Shown: positions 25,958 to 35,609, numbered from the stretch's first letter. The stretch is DNA of 64,000 nt from Virgibacillus ihumii (GCF_902726655.1 NZ_CACVAN010000001.1:3472001-3536000), one strand, 5' to 3'. Notes: a model not told the origin generated them from the sequence alone. Numbers and translations: made by a program.

Positions 25958-26068
25958 CTATTTTCTACTGTACATATCACCGTGGGTAGTTAGATCCTAT
26001 GTCTTTCGTTTCAAATATTCCGAACGTTTGCTATAATGGAACTATCCACAAGAATTGGAGTTGATAGC

Positions 26069-27643
26069 ATGAACAGGGAAGATTTGATTGCTCCGAAAGA
26101 CTACAACATTGTGATGGAAATGGAGCGTTTTGCAAAAGATCCTGCCCGAAAAGCATTGATTTGGCAAAATGAAGCAGGTGACGCAAAAGAAATTACGTAT
26201 GATCAATTAATAAAAAATGTAAACAAGATTGGGAATGTTTTTCTGGAACAGGGCTTGAAACATGGGGACAAAATTCTGGTTATGATCCCCCGGTTGATTG
26301 GAGCATATGAAACATATCTGGCAGCGCTGAAGACCGGAATAATTATTATTCCAAGCTCAGAAATGCTGAAAACAAAAGACCTGCAATACCGTGTTAGCCA
26401 CGGGGAAGTCAGCGGTGTTGTCAGCTACTATCCTTTCGTTGATCAGTATAAAGATATAAAAGAATATGATGATCTAACGTTATTTTCAGTCGGAAAACAG
26501 GTCGATGGTTGGCACAGTCTTGATGATTTGAAAGAAAATGCATCGGACGAGCTGGAAATGGCTGATACAAAAAGCGATGACATCGCATTTTTACCGTATA
26601 CGTCCGGAACAACGGGAAATCCAAAAGGCGTAGTACATACACATGGCTGGGGCTATGCACATCTGAAAACCGCCTCGGCAAACTGGCTTTCGATTAATGA
26701 AGGAGATAAAGTCTGGGCGACTGCAGGGCCAGGCTGGCAAAAGTGGATCTGGAGTCCGTTCCTGTCCGTATTAGGTGCGGGTGCAACCGGTTTTGTTTAT
26801 AATGGTAAATTTGATCCGAAGACATATTTGGGATTGCTGCAGGACGAGGACATCAATGTATTATGTTGTACGCCAACGGAATACCGGCTGATGGCTAAAG
26901 TGGACAATCTCGATGATTATCAGCTCCCGGCGCTGCACAGCGCAGTTTCGGCAGGTGAACCGCTGAACAGGGAAGTGATTGATACATTCCAGAAATACTT
27001 TGATGTAACCGTTCGTGACGGCTATGGTCAAACCGAGAATACGTTATTGCTCGGTTTTATGAAAGATACGAAGGTAATACCAGGCGCAATGGGGAAACCG
27101 ACTCCGGGCAACGATGTTGAGGTCGTTGACGAAAACGGTGATCCCTTGCCTGCCGGTGAAGTTGGTGACATTGCAGTGAAGCTGGATTGTCCGGCATTGT
27201 TCCGTGAGTACTACAAAGATTCAGAGCGTACAAGCATGTCAAGACGCGGTGATTATTATATTACCGGTGACCAGGCATCCAAAGATGAAGAAGGATATTT
27301 CTGGTTTGAAGGCCGCAGTGATGATATCATTATCAGTTCCGGCTATACGATTGGCCCATTTGAGGTAGAGGATGCCCTCGTCAAACATCCGTCTGTTCAG
27401 GAATGTGCGGTTGTCGCAAGTCCGCATGAAATTCGCGGGAATATTGTGAAGGCATTCGTTGTATTGCGTCCGGGTGTTGACGGCAATGACGAACTGGTCA
27501 AAACACTTCAGGATCATGTGAAGCAATCAACAGCGCCGTATAAATATCCGAGAGAAATAGCGTTTATTGACGAACTGCCAAAAACGACTTCCGGAAAGAT
27601 CAGGCGTGTAGAGTTACGACAAAAGGAGAAAGCGAAACAGTAG
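26069..27643 (+). CDS. Medium/short-chain acyl-CoA synthetase (AMP-forming)
   Basis: ATG at 26069 follows GGAG at 8 bases. The 524-residue ligase has the AMP-binding P-loop LPYTSGTTGNPKGVVHTH, the A5 motif GYGQTEN, the A7/A8 region YYITGDQASKDEEGYFWFEGRSDDII, and the A10 lysine in PKTTSGKIRRVELR. It belongs to the MbcS/YtcI-like branch that activates short or branched acids (acetate, isobutyrate, medium-chain acids) to acyl-CoA in the cytosol. An extended -10 (TGCTATAAT, to 26037) precedes it. Substrate is not certain. Confidence 0.85.
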   Translation: MNREDLIAPKDYNIVMEMERFAKDPARKALIWQNEAGDAKEITYDQLIKNVNKIGNVFLEQGLKHGDKILVMIPRLIGAYETYLAALKTGIIIIPSSEMLKTKDLQYRVSHGEVSGVVSYYPFVDQYKDIKEYDDLTLFSVGKQVDGWHSLDDLKENASDELEMADTKSDDIAFLPYTSGTTGNPKGVVHTHGWGYAHLKTASANWLSINEGDKVWATAGPGWQKWIWSPFLSVLGAGATGFVYNGKFDPKTYLGLLQDEDINVLCCTPTEYRLMAKVDNLDDYQLPALHSAVSAGEPLNREVIDTFQKYFDVTVRDGYGQTENTLLLGFMKDTKVIPGAMGKPTPGNDVEVVDENGDPLPAGEVGDIAVKLDCPALFREYYKDSERTSMSRRGDYYITGDQASKDEEGYFWFEGRSDDIIISSGYTIGPFEVEDALVKHPSVQECAVVASPHEIRGNIVKAFVVLRPGVDGNDELVKTLQDHVKQSTAPYKYPREIAFIDELPKTTSGKIRRVELRQKEKAKQ

Positions 27644-27660
27644 AGATGATATAGGTGAAA

Positions 27661-27697
27661 AACCCAAGTACAGCTGGCAGCTGTGCTTGGGTTTTTT
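27661..27697. terminator. Terminator between acyl-CoA synthetase and LCP genes
   Basis: AACCCAAG(T)ACAGCT pairs with AGCTGT(G)CTTGGGTT and is followed by TTTT on the plus strand. The two genes converge here, so it may also serve the minus strand. Confidence 0.85.
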
Positions 27698-27698
27698 G

Positions 27699-28709
27699 TT
27701 ATTTTGATATACCAAGCGATTCCCTCAATTTACCCGTTGCCTGATTTAATCCCTCTTCAGATGGAATAAAATATACCGATCCACCTACACGCTGGTCGGA
27801 CCCTTCGACTTCAATGGTTTGAATTTGTGACGAATCTAGTGACGCATAAGTTCGCATCAGTTTAAAAATCTCCATTGGTCTGAGACTGGTCTCGACATTT
27901 TTGCCAAGGATATTTGAAATCTCTCCAAGATTGAATAAGGTTCTGACAGATATTGCTTTGTCCACCGCAGCCTGAATAAACTGCCGCTGCCGTTCATCCC
28001 GTGAATAAACAGTGTTGACATCTCGCTTACGCATCCGTACAAATGCAAGCGCTTCTTCGCCATTCAACGTTGTTTTTCCTTCTTCAAAATAGATTCGTTT
28101 GTTATTGTTAAAAATATTTTTCTCCCAAAAACCTTTCTTAATATTAAGGGTGACCCCGCCAAGGGCGTTTACGATGTTGCGGAATCCTTTAAAGTTAACT
28201 GCAATGTATTCGTCAATCGGTATTTGAAGCGTATCTTCAACTGCTTCGACCGTCAGTTTATTACCACCATACCCGGTGATGGAACCATACGTATAGGCAG
28301 CGTTGATTTTATGAAATCCGGCATACTGGCCAACTGCTTCGGCTGATAGATTTACCCGTGTATCACGGGGAACCGATGTCATTGTCATCTTGTTAGTCTC
28401 AGGATTCAGTGTAACAACGACCAATGTATCGGCACGGCCGTTTTGACCATCTGTTGCGTATGTCTCCACGCCGATTAATAATAGGGAGATGGGATCTTCG
28501 CCGATGGTGACAGGCTCATTTCGCAATGCTGATTTTTCACCGGGGCGATCCAAACCATTATATGCTTCTTCCGCAGCCTGAAAACCTTGATAAGCGGCAT
28601 AAATGACAATCACAGCAACCAGTAATAATAGTAAAAGAATAATTAGCAGGACAGGTCTCTTCCATGATTTACGTTTATGCCTTCTGCGATTTAATCTGGA
28701 TTCATCCAT
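27699..28709 (-). CDS. LytR-CpsA-Psr (LCP) wall-polymer transferase
   Basis: This 336-residue protein has a basic N-terminus, one membrane helix (about 20-42) and an extracellular LCP domain. The domain shows LLLIGVETYA, GRADTLVVVTLNPETNKMTMTSVPRDTRV (with the Asp and Arg residues that bind the lipid pyrophosphate), and ALAFVRMRKRD...DERQRQF. LCP enzymes attach wall teichoic acids or other anionic polymers to peptidoglycan. It is one of the TagT/TagU/TagV-like set; which one I cannot decide. GGGGGAG lies 6 bases before the ATG. Confidence 0.88.
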   Translation of the reverse strand: MDESRLNRRRHKRKSWKRPVLLIILLLLLLVAVIVIYAAYQGFQAAEEAYNGLDRPGEKSALRNEPVTIGEDPISLLLIGVETYATDGQNGRADTLVVVTLNPETNKMTMTSVPRDTRVNLSAEAVGQYAGFHKINAAYTYGSITGYGGNKLTVEAVEDTLQIPIDEYIAVNFKGFRNIVNALGGVTLNIKKGFWEKNIFNNNKRIYFEEGKTTLNGEEALAFVRMRKRDVNTVYSRDERQRQFIQAAVDKAISVRTLFNLGEISNILGKNVETSLRPMEIFKLMRTYASLDSSQIQTIEVEGSDQRVGGSVYFIPSEEGLNQATGKLRESLGISK

Positions 28710-28923
28710 CCAATCTCCCCCTAATATGTTTGATCAATAGTTATGTTTATAAAATGCTGATTTCGGAAAAATTTATTATAAACGGGCAAAATGTCCTATA
28801 TAATTGTGTAAACTATTATAGATGAAAAAAGCCGTGATAACAATAACTATAACGCGTTATGACGGTGGGGCGCCGTTGTTTATTTTGGTCAAAAAATTAA
28901 TCAAAAAAATTTGACCAAATCAC

Positions 28924-28979
28924 TTGAAAGTCAAATAAGGTCAGAGTATAATAATAATCAAAGGTCAAAGATAGTCAAA
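28924..28979 (+). promoter_or_regulatory. clpE promoter with two CtsR boxes
   Basis: TTGAAA (28924-28929), a 17-base spacer and TATAAT (28947-28952) form a strong SigA promoter. AGTCAAATAAGGTCAGA (28929-28945) fills the spacer and GGTCAAAGATAGTCAAA (28963-28979) covers the start region; both match the CtsR heptad repeat RGTCAAANANRGTCAAA. Upstream, TTTGGTCAAA and TTTGACCAAA form a further inverted pair around 28884-28919. Repression by CtsR and induction by heat or protein damage are expected. Confidence 0.9.
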
Positions 28980-29018
28980 GTCAAACCTTGATAATTTATT
29001 TACTAGGAGGAATGACAC

Positions 29019-31148
29019 ATGAAATGTCAAAATTGTGGTATTCAACCAGCAACAATAAATGTAGCTATGCAAATAAACAATGAAACGATGCAAATGCATG
29101 TATGTAATAAATGTTTTCGTGAAATTCAAGGTCAGATGATGAATGGCGGAATGAATTCCGGACATGGTCAGCAAGGCGGATTTGCCGATAAATTTTTCCA
29201 AGGTAATGGTCAAAGTTTCACAGGTACGAAAACACAGCAGAATACCGGAAACGGCAATGGGCTGCTTGATGAAATGGGCAAAAATGTAACCCATGCAGCG
29301 CGAGCAGGACTGATTGATCCGGTCATTGGGCGTGACAATGAAGTAAAACGTGTTGTTGAAACATTGAATCGCCGTAATAAGAATAATCCGGTGCTGATTG
29401 GTGAACCTGGTGTTGGTAAAACCGCAATTGCGGAAGGGCTGGCACTAAAGATTACGGAAGGTGATGTTCCGGCTAAATTGATGAATAAGGAAATTTATCT
29501 GCTGGATGTTGCATCACTTGTTGCCAATACAGGTGTCCGCGGTCAATTTGAAGAGCGAATGAAGCAACTTGTACAGGAACTGCAGGAACGCCAGGATGTC
29601 ATCCTGTTTGTCGATGAAATTCATCTCTTAGTTGGAGCAGGTACTGCAGAAGGTTCGCAAATGGATGCCGGGAACATTTTAAAACCTGCACTGGCACGCG
29701 GTGAAATGCAATTGATTGGTGCAACAACACTGAAGGAATATCGTAAAATTGAAAAAGATGCAGCCTTGGAACGCCGTTTTCAGCCAATTATCGTCAAGGA
29801 ACCTTCCGTTGAAGATGCAGTGAAAATTTTGAACGGCATTAAAGATCGCTATGAAAAATTTCATGAGGTTCGTTATTCCGATGAGGCAATCCATGCGTTT
29901 GTTACCTTGTCACAGCGCTATATTCAGGATCGTTTTTTGCCGGATAAAGCAATTGATCTGATGGATGAAGTCGGTTCAAGATTGAATCTTGCTAACGCTG
30001 AGAAGGATTCCAACTCCATTCAGCAAAAAATGGATGAGATCGTGAAGGAAAAAGAACAAGCAGCTGAACAGGAAGATTATGAACGTGCAGCAAATCTGAG
30101 ATATCAGGAAATCCAGCTGCAAAAGCAACTGGACAAAGCAAAAGATGATGAACAAGTCATTGATGTCGATATTTCCGACATTCAGCTGATCGTCGAGGAG
30201 AAAACAGGTATTCCTGTAACAAAACTGGCACGAGATGAACAGGAAAAAATGAGAGATCTTGCTGAAAACCTTGGCACAAAAGTGATTGGACAGGCCGAAG
30301 CGGTTAACAAAGTGGCCAAAGCAGTCCGCCGCAGCCGTGCTGGATTGAAATCGAAATATCGTCCAATTGGTTCATTCTTGTTTATAGGACCAACTGGTGT
30401 CGGAAAAACGGAACTGACGAAAGCCCTCTCTGAGGAATTATTCGGTTCACGTGATAGCCTGCTCCGACTTGATATGAGTGAGTATATGGAAAAACACGCG
30501 GTGTCTAAAATTATCGGTTCACCTCCAGGCTATGTAGGACATGAGGAAGCAGGACAATTAACTGAGCGGGTACGCCGCAATCCTTATTCAATCCTGCTGC
30601 TTGATGAGATTGAAAAGGCACATCCTGACGTGCAAAATATGTTTTTGCAAATCATGGAAGATGGTCAATTGACTGATTCCCATGGTCGTACCGTTAGCTT
30701 TAAAGATACGGTCATTATCATGACAAGTAACGCAGGAACCGGTGTGAAAGAAGTCAATGTCGGGTTCAACAGTGCGGAACATGAATCCGTCTCAACACTT
30801 GAAAACTTGAGTGCATATTTCAAGCCGGAATTCTTGAACCGTTTTGACAGTATCATCACCTTCAACGAACTGTCAGAAGATAACCTGATGGAAATTGTCG
30901 ATTTGATGCTGAATGAACTCGAGGAAACAATTGAAGAAAACAATATCAATATTACCATTTCAGATGAGGCAAAACATGAACTGGTCCGTCTTGGCTACGA
31001 CCGCCGTTTTGGTGCACGACCACTGCGCCGCGTCATCCAGGATAAAATTGAGGATCAGCTCACAGACCTGATTCTGGAAGAGGAAACCGTTGATTCGGTT
31101 CAGGTGAATGTTGACAACGGCGAAATTGTTGTTGCTAAAAGTGAATAA
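29019..31148 (+). CDS. clpE: ATP-dependent unfoldase ClpE
   Basis: This 709-residue AAA+ protein starts with the ClpE-specific zinc finger, CQNCGIQPA...CNKCFRE. NBD1 follows, with GEPGVGKT near residue 130 and Walker [10 protein letters not shown]. Next come a UVR-like coiled segment ([16 protein letters not shown], about 350) and NBD2 with GPTGVGKT (about 450) and the sensor region GARPLRR. There is no ClpC-type N-domain. ClpE works with ClpP to unfold and degrade damaged proteins and helps remove CtsR during heat shock. CtsR boxes ahead of it agree. ctsR itself is not in the window. Confidence 0.95.
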   Translation: MKCQNCGIQPATINVAMQINNETMQMHVCNKCFREIQGQMMNGGMNSGHGQQGGFADKFFQGNGQSFTGTKTQQNTGNGNGLLDEMGKNVTHAARAGLIDPVIGRDNEVKRVVETLNRRNKNNPVLIGEPGVGKTAIAEGLALKITEGDVPAKLMNKEIYLLDVASLVANTGVRGQFEERMKQLVQELQERQDVILFVDEIHLLVGAGTAEGSQMDAGNILKPALARGEMQLIGATTLKEYRKIEKDAALERRFQPIIVKEPSVEDAVKILNGIKDRYEKFHEVRYSDEAIHAFVTLSQRYIQDRFLPDKAIDLMDEVGSRLNLANAEKDSNSIQQKMDEIVKEKEQAAEQEDYERAANLRYQEIQLQKQLDKAKDDEQVIDVDISDIQLIVEEKTGIPVTKLARDEQEKMRDLAENLGTKVIGQAEAVNKVAKAVRRSRAGLKSKYRPIGSFLFIGPTGVGKTELTKALSEELFGSRDSLLRLDMSEYMEKHAVSKIIGSPPGYVGHEEAGQLTERVRRNPYSILLLDEIEKAHPDVQNMFLQIMEDGQLTDSHGRTVSFKDTVIIMTSNAGTGVKEVNVGFNSAEHESVSTLENLSAYFKPEFLNRFDSIITFNELSEDNLMEIVDLMLNELEETIEENNINITISDEAKHELVRLGYDRRFGARPLRRVIQDKIEDQLTDLILEEETVDSVQVNVDNGEIVVAKSE

Positions 31149-31160
31149 CCGTGAGTGGAT

Positions 31161-31194
31161 AAAAGCCGCTGGTGCACTGCACTAGCGGCTTTTT
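31161..31194 (+). terminator. Terminator of clpE
   Basis: AAAAGCCGCT pairs with AGCGGCTTTTT; an inner GTGCA/TGCAC pair extends the stem. Confidence 0.9.
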
Positions 31195-31200
31195 GTTCAA

Positions 31201-31460
31201 CCGCACAAGGGAAACATCAACCGCACAAGGGAAACATCAACCGCACAAGGGAAACATCAACCGCACAAGGGAAACATCAACCGCACAAGGGAAACATCAA
31301 CCGCACAAGGGAAACATCAACCGCACAAGGGAAACATCAACCGCACAAGGGAAACATCAACCGCACAAGGGAAACATCAACCGCACAAGGGAAACATCAA
31401 CCGCACAAGGGAAACATCAACCGCACAAGGGAAACATCAACCGCACAAAGCGTATATCAA
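31201..31460. repeat. Perfect 20-bp tandem repeat, 12 copies plus one degenerate
   Basis: The unit ccgcacaagggaaacatcaa repeats twelve times without a single mismatch (31201-31440), then once with changes (31441-31460). There are no spacers, so it is not a CRISPR array. Units begin a few bases after the clpE terminator. Because 20 is not a multiple of 3, the same peptide-like pattern appears in two open frames; both are repeat artefacts. Perfect identity implies recent expansion or active homogenisation, unlike the diverged 21-bp arrays elsewhere in the window. Confidence 0.95.
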
Positions 31461-31532
31461 TCACAAAATTGGATAGTAATCCCTACATCCGGAAAAACTA
31501 TATTGTCACATTATCAGAAAGGATGGGTAGGT

Positions 31533-32408
31533 ATGAACCGGTTCATGTTGAGATTTTTGTCAGGGACAATCGTGATACTTTTAATAATGACTGGCCAAGC
31601 CGGGTACATACATGCTGAAGAGCAGCCGAAGATGGATGTGCATTTTATTGATGTTGGGCAAGGTGACAGTATATTAGTTCAAACCCCATCCGGCAAAAAC
31701 ATTCTGATTGACGGTGGGCCACCTGATGCTGGAAAAAAGGTTGCCGCCTATCTTGAAAAACATAATGTGAACCAGATCGACCTGCTGGTGGCAACACATC
31801 CGGATATTGATCATATCGGTGGGCTGCCCTTTATCCTGAAATCGGTAGAGGTGAAGCAATTACTGGATTCCGGAAAAATGTATACAACGAAAACGTATGC
31901 CAGATATATCAGTCAAATATTGTTTTATAAAATACCGGTAGCAATTGCGAAAGAAGATGAACTTATCAAAATTGACCCTCATGTAAAAATAAGGATATTA
32001 AACGCGCATAGTGGCAGCGAAAACAACAATGAATCGTCGACTGTATTGCGGATCAGTTTTAAGGAAATTGATTTTTTGCTGATGGCCGATGTAAAAAAGG
32101 AGCAGGAAGAAGAAATGGCCAAAAAATATCAGCTTGATTCGGAAATTATTAAAATTGCGCACCATGGCTCCAGTACGAGTACATCACTCGATTTTTTAAA
32201 AGAAGTAAGTCCGCGGCTTGCGGTGATAAGTTATGGCCGAACAAATGATTTCGGACACCCGGTTGACAGGGTTATAAATAATTTGGATAAGGTCAATGCT
32301 GATATATATTCAACGGCGGTGTTTGGTGATATGACTATCCGTACTGATGGTAATAGTTATATGCTCATGACGGAAAAAACTCCTGTCAGTATTTTGGATG
32401 CTGGGTAA
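31533..32408 (+). CDS. Secreted metallo-beta-lactamase-fold protein (ComEC C-domain-like)
   Basis: ATG at 31533 follows a GGATGGGTAGGT ribosome region; the open frame running back through the repeats is not coding. The 291-residue protein has a signal peptide (about 1-28, ending YIHA) and a single MBL domain: HFIDVGQGDSILVQTPSGKN, THPDIDHIGGLPFIL, STVLRISF...LLMADVKKE and IAHHGSSTSTS. These match the ComEC/Rec2-type extracellular nuclease-like domain but without the channel part. Stand-alone members are exported; DNA hydrolysis or phosphoester cleavage is plausible but not shown. Confidence 0.85.
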   Translation: MNRFMLRFLSGTIVILLIMTGQAGYIHAEEQPKMDVHFIDVGQGDSILVQTPSGKNILIDGGPPDAGKKVAAYLEKHNVNQIDLLVATHPDIDHIGGLPFILKSVEVKQLLDSGKMYTTKTYARYISQILFYKIPVAIAKEDELIKIDPHVKIRILNAHSGSENNNESSTVLRISFKEIDFLLMADVKKEQEEEMAKKYQLDSEIIKIAHHGSSTSTSLDFLKEVSPRLAVISYGRTNDFGHPVDRVINNLDKVNADIYSTAVFGDMTIRTDGNSYMLMTEKTPVSILDAG

Positions 32409-32487
32409 TATTTTTACAAAAATAAACAATTATGATATCATATAAATATCAATATGAAACTAAACATGGGGAAGGTGTGTTGGCTAA

Positions 32488-33333
32488 ATGCGTGAAAAAG
32501 ATGCTTGGGTGATGAATGGATTTGCCGGCATTCTGGCAATCATTGTATTGCTGGCAGTAACCGTATTCAGCTTTTTTCAGGAATATTTTGTACTTGGAGC
32601 TATCTCTCTGATACTGGCTGTTGCATTAGGAAGCGGCGTTACCTTGGTTCAGCCAAATCAGTCCGTGGTTGTTATTTTCCTGGGGAAATACATGGGAAGT
32701 ATCCGGAAAGAGGGGATTGCCATTACGGTTCCATTTTCTAACCGAAGAACGATCTCACTCCGGGTTCGCAACTTTAACAGTAAGCGTCTGAAAGTCAATG
32801 ATGTGAACGGAAACCCGATTGAAATCGCTGCTGTAATTGTCTTTAAAGTGGTTGATTCCGCTAAAGCGGTGTTTGACGTTGACCGGTATGAAAACTTCGT
32901 GGAAATCCAGAGTGAAACCGCCATACGTGCGGTGGCAACAAAATACCCGTATGATACATTTACTGAAAATGAAATGACATTGCGCGGAAATGCAGAAGAA
33001 GTTTCAGATCATCTGGCAAAGGATCTGCAGGAGCGATTAACGGTTTCTGGAGTGGAAATTATCGAAACAAGGCTGACACATCTTGCATACTCCACGGAAA
33101 TCGCCCAGGCAATGCTCCAGCGCCAGCAGGCAAGCGCGATTATTGCAGCTCGTAAACAAATCGTCGAAGGTGCAGTTGGAATGGTTCAAGATGCAATTGA
33201 GCAACTCGAGCGGGATGGTATTGTGGATCTGGATGAGGAGCGCCGTGTAGCTATGACCAACAATCTGCTTGTATCGATTGTATCTGATCATGGCACACAG
33301 CCAGTCGTAAATACCGGAACACTGTACCAATAG
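32488..33333 (+). CDS. SPFH/Band-7 membrane protein
   Basis: This 281-residue protein has two N-terminal membrane helices (about 10-28 and 32-50), then an SPFH domain beginning [23 protein letters not shown]. It continues with [14 protein letters not shown] and a helical stretch [23 protein letters not shown], then an acidic [15 protein letters not shown] segment. SPFH proteins oligomerise on membranes as scaffolds; a subgroup supports membrane proteases or fluidity. It is followed after 9 bases by a ribbon-helix-helix gene, so the two are co-expressed. In-frame TAA immediately precedes the ATG, fixing the start. Confidence 0.85.
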   Translation: MREKDAWVMNGFAGILAIIVLLAVTVFSFFQEYFVLGAISLILAVALGSGVTLVQPNQSVVVIFLGKYMGSIRKEGIAITVPFSNRRTISLRVRNFNSKRLKVNDVNGNPIEIAAVIVFKVVDSAKAVFDVDRYENFVEIQSETAIRAVATKYPYDTFTENEMTLRGNAEEVSDHLAKDLQERLTVSGVEIIETRLTHLAYSTEIAQAMLQRQQASAIIAARKQIVEGAVGMVQDAIEQLERDGIVDLDEERRVAMTNNLLVSIVSDHGTQPVVNTGTLYQ

Positions 33334-33342
33334 AGGGGTTAT

Positions 33343-33525
33343 ATGGCTAAAAAGAAAAACTTCCCGCTGCGAATCGACCCAAAGCTATATGATATTTTAC
33401 AGTCCTGGGCTAAGGATGAATTCCGCAGCGTCAACAGCCATGTGGAATTCCTCCTGCGCGAATCGGCTAAAAAAGCCGGGCGTTTGCCCAAGTCACAGGA
33501 TAAAAAAATAGGCGAAGATGATTGA
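33343..33525 (+). CDS. Small Arc-type ribbon-helix-helix protein
   Basis: This 60-residue protein, MAKKKNFPLRIDPKLYDILQ then SWAKDEFRSVNSHVEFLLRES, has the beta-strand (FPLRID) and two helices of Arc/MetJ-type DNA-binding proteins. It has a basic start and acidic end. It lies 9 bases after the SPFH gene and shares its terminator. A DNA-binding regulator is likely; pairing with a membrane scaffold rather than a toxin is notable. A similar pairing exists in other Bacillaceae as I recall it, not searched. Confidence 0.75.
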   Translation: MAKKKNFPLRIDPKLYDILQSWAKDEFRSVNSHVEFLLRESAKKAGRLPKSQDKKIGEDD

Positions 33526-33526
33526 T

Positions 33527-33560
33527 GCTCTGCACTGTTGAAGGTGCAGGGCTCTTTTTT
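33527..33560 (+). terminator. Terminator after the SPFH/RHH pair
   Basis: GCTCTGCAC pairs with GTGCAGGGC (one G-U), followed by TCTTTTTTT. Confidence 0.85.
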
Positions 33561-33612
33561 TATGGTGAGTTTTTTCACCGCAAATATTTTTTAAAAATTT
33601 TTCAAAAAATTA

Positions 33613-33669
33613 TTGACAAAATCACTGGTTAGTTATATGGTTAGTTACATAAGTAATTAACCGAATAAC
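33613..33669 (+). promoter_or_regulatory. Promoter and dyad operator of the GntR-ABC operon
   Basis: TTGACA (33613-33618) and TATGGT (33636-33641) are spaced by 17 bases. A 38-base near-palindrome (33632-33669) overlaps the -10: GTTAT-2-GGTTA ... TAACC-2-ATAAC, with an inner TTA/TAA pair around CATAAG. This is the natural site for autoregulation by the GntR/YtrA-type repressor encoded 15 bases downstream. Confidence 0.75.
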
Positions 33670-33683
33670 TAAGGAGCCTTTTT

Positions 33684-34052
33684 ATGAAGAGTAAATTGGA
33701 TGAAAATAAGCCGATATTTCAACAGATCAAGGAACAACTTGAAGACTCCATCATCAATGGATCGGTAAAGCCGGGGGAACGTGTGCCATCCACCAATGAG
33801 TTTGCCAAGTATTATCAGATCAATCCGGCGACAGCTGCAAAGGGAATTAATGAGCTTGTAGCAGAAGAAATATTAGTCAAACGGAGGGGTGTGGGAATGT
33901 TTGTTACAGAAAATGCCAAAGCGTTGGTAACCGGAAAACGAAAAGAAACGTTTTATGAGAATTTCATGCTTCCTTTAAAAAGCGAAGCAAACAAACTGAA
34001 CATCAGTAATGAAGAATTGCTTGAAATGGTAAAGAGGGGGACAATTAGATGA
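33684..34052 (+). CDS. GntR-family regulator, YtrA type
   Basis: This 122-residue protein has a GntR winged helix (about 10-75): PIFQQIKEQLEDSIINGSVK, PGERVPSTNEFAKYYQINPATA and ILVKRRGVGMFVTENA. A short helical tail replaces the large effector domain, as in the YtrA subfamily that controls ABC transporters responding to wall-active antibiotics. Its stop overlaps the start of the next ABC gene by 4 bases. The dyad upstream is the likely operator. The inducing signal is unknown. Confidence 0.88.
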   Translation: MKSKLDENKPIFQQIKEQLEDSIINGSVKPGERVPSTNEFAKYYQINPATAAKGINELVAEEILVKRRGVGMFVTENAKALVTGKRKETFYENFMLPLKSEANKLNISNEELLEMVKRGTIR

Positions 34053-34903
34053 AGATTGAAGTGAAGAATCTGTCAAAGCAGTATAAAGATTCTAGCGCGC
34101 TTGATCATGTCTCATTCACGCTGGCGGAACCGAAAATATACGGTTTGCTCGGTCGTAATGGTGCAGGGAAAACGACATTTATGGATATTTTATCCGGTCA
34201 TATTTTAGCATCCGGCGGAGAGATTCTGATTGACGGGGAACGTCCGTTTGATAATCAGCGTCTGACGCAGTCAATTTGTTTAATTAAAGAAGGCAACAAC
34301 TTTAAAAGGGATTTGAAAATCAAAAATGTACTGCGCATCTTTGCTTATTTTTATCCAACGTGGGATCAGCAGCTTGCCGACGAATTAATTCAGGAGTATA
34401 ACCTGAATCTGAATGCGAAAGTAAAGACATTATCCAAAGGCATGGAATCAGCACTCGGAATCATCGTCGGTCTGGCAAGTAAAGCGCCGATTACGATTTT
34501 TGACGAACCATACATTGGACTTGATGCTGCGGCGAGGAAGAAATTTTACGAGATATTGCTGGAAGAATACGAAGCCGAAAAGCGAATGATTATTTTCTCC
34601 ACACATCTGATTGATGAAGTCAGTTTGATGTTTGAGGAAATTTTGATTCTGCAAAATGGTTTGCTGGTTATGAAAGAGGAAGCAGAAGTATTACGGAACA
34701 GCACGTGTGCCGTTTCCGGGACCGCTGAGGAAGTGGAGGCATTTATATCCGATAAAGATGTTATAGATAAGAAGAAAATTGCTGGTATGATGACTGCTTA
34801 TGTACACGCCGATATGAAGCAGGCTCAGTCGGCCGGGTTAACAGCGGAAGGGATACCGATTCAGGAATTGATGATTCATTTGACTGAAAAGAAGGGGGCA
34901 TAA
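34049..34903 (+). CDS. ABC transporter ATP-binding protein (YtrB-like)
   Basis: This 284-residue ATPase has Walker A GRNGAGKT, Walker B TIFDEPYIGLD and the switch His in IIFSTHLIDEVSLMF. The signature region reads TLSKGMESALGI, so the usual LSGGQ is replaced by LSKGM, as is common in YtrB/BcrA-like relatives. A C-terminal 80-residue extension follows. It pairs with the next gene, a six-helix permease 3 bases downstream. The role is probably export or sensing of membrane-active compounds. Confidence 0.88.
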   Translation: MKIEVKNLSKQYKDSSALDHVSFTLAEPKIYGLLGRNGAGKTTFMDILSGHILASGGEILIDGERPFDNQRLTQSICLIKEGNNFKRDLKIKNVLRIFAYFYPTWDQQLADELIQEYNLNLNAKVKTLSKGMESALGIIVGLASKAPITIFDEPYIGLDAAARKKFYEILLEEYEAEKRMIIFSTHLIDEVSLMFEEILILQNGLLVMKEEAEVLRNSTCAVSGTAEEVEAFISDKDVIDKKKIAGMMTAYVHADMKQAQSAGLTAEGIPIQELMIHLTEKKGA

Positions 34904-34906
34904 CCA

Positions 34907-35608
34907 ATGGGAAGACAAATTAAAGGATTGCTTTATTTCTTTGTTACGGATATTCGCCATTCGCTTATTGTATTCTGGACGATTTTGTTAAGTATTCTGG
35001 TTGTATCATTCGCATTTGCGATTTTTCTAACCAGTGTAGAGGATGGATTTATGTATTTTATGTTAACCGCTCCAATCTATGTTTACTGCGCGATCCTGGG
35101 ATTTTTAACAGTCAAGGAATCGGTGCCTTTCTCAATCAAAATGGGAGCAACGCGCAAAAATTTATTTATCAGTCTGGGAATTTTCTTTTTTGCACTTTCA
35201 CTCGCCATGTCTGTTGCGGCAAGTGTACTGCAGGAAATAGTAAATGGTATTACTGGGGCGACAGGAATTGATACATTTACCTTTATGCATCTTGCCTACT
35301 TTTTGGAAAATACATGGTATACCAGGATTGTCATCGATACTTCAGTTTCGTTTTTCTTCCTGTCATTTATGTTTATAGTCGGTTTAATCTTTTATAAATA
35401 TGGTTTTGCCGGTGGCGGTGGCTTTCTGGGAGTGCTGGTTGTACTATTGCTTATCGGTATTGCCAAGGGATGGATTATTGATTTCTTTATGAATTTGTTT
35501 GCAGATATTGAATTAACGTTTTTCTATCAAATGATTGGAATAGGGGTTGTTTTTTACTTTATCTCGTTTGTGTTTTTAAGAAAGATTACCATTGTGAAAG
35601 TAAAATGA
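34907..35608 (+). CDS. ABC transporter permease of the GntR-controlled operon
   Basis: This 233-residue integral membrane protein has six predicted helices and begins MGRQIKGLLYFFVTDIRHSL. The short loop ESVPFSIKMGATRKNLFIS between helices 2 and 3 is typical of ABC-2-like permeases in YtrA operons. The helix near residue 170 has a glycine cluster (AGGGGFLG). No extracellular domain. A terminator follows directly. Confidence 0.8.
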   Translation: MGRQIKGLLYFFVTDIRHSLIVFWTILLSILVVSFAFAIFLTSVEDGFMYFMLTAPIYVYCAILGFLTVKESVPFSIKMGATRKNLFISLGIFFFALSLAMSVAASVLQEIVNGITGATGIDTFTFMHLAYFLENTWYTRIVIDTSVSFFFLSFMFIVGLIFYKYGFAGGGGFLGVLVVLLLIGIAKGWIIDFFMNLFADIELTFFYQMIGIGVVFYFISFVFLRKITIVKVK

Positions 35609-35609
35609 A

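Noticed and set aside
31201..31460. CRISPR array
   Set aside because: Units are contiguous with no spacers, and no cas gene is in the window.
31155..31532. Long open frames through the 20-bp repeats, in phase with the MBL protein or alone
   Set aside because: The unit has no stop in these frames, so openness is automatic. There is no ribosome site at their starts, and the real gene has a good site and signal peptide at 31533.
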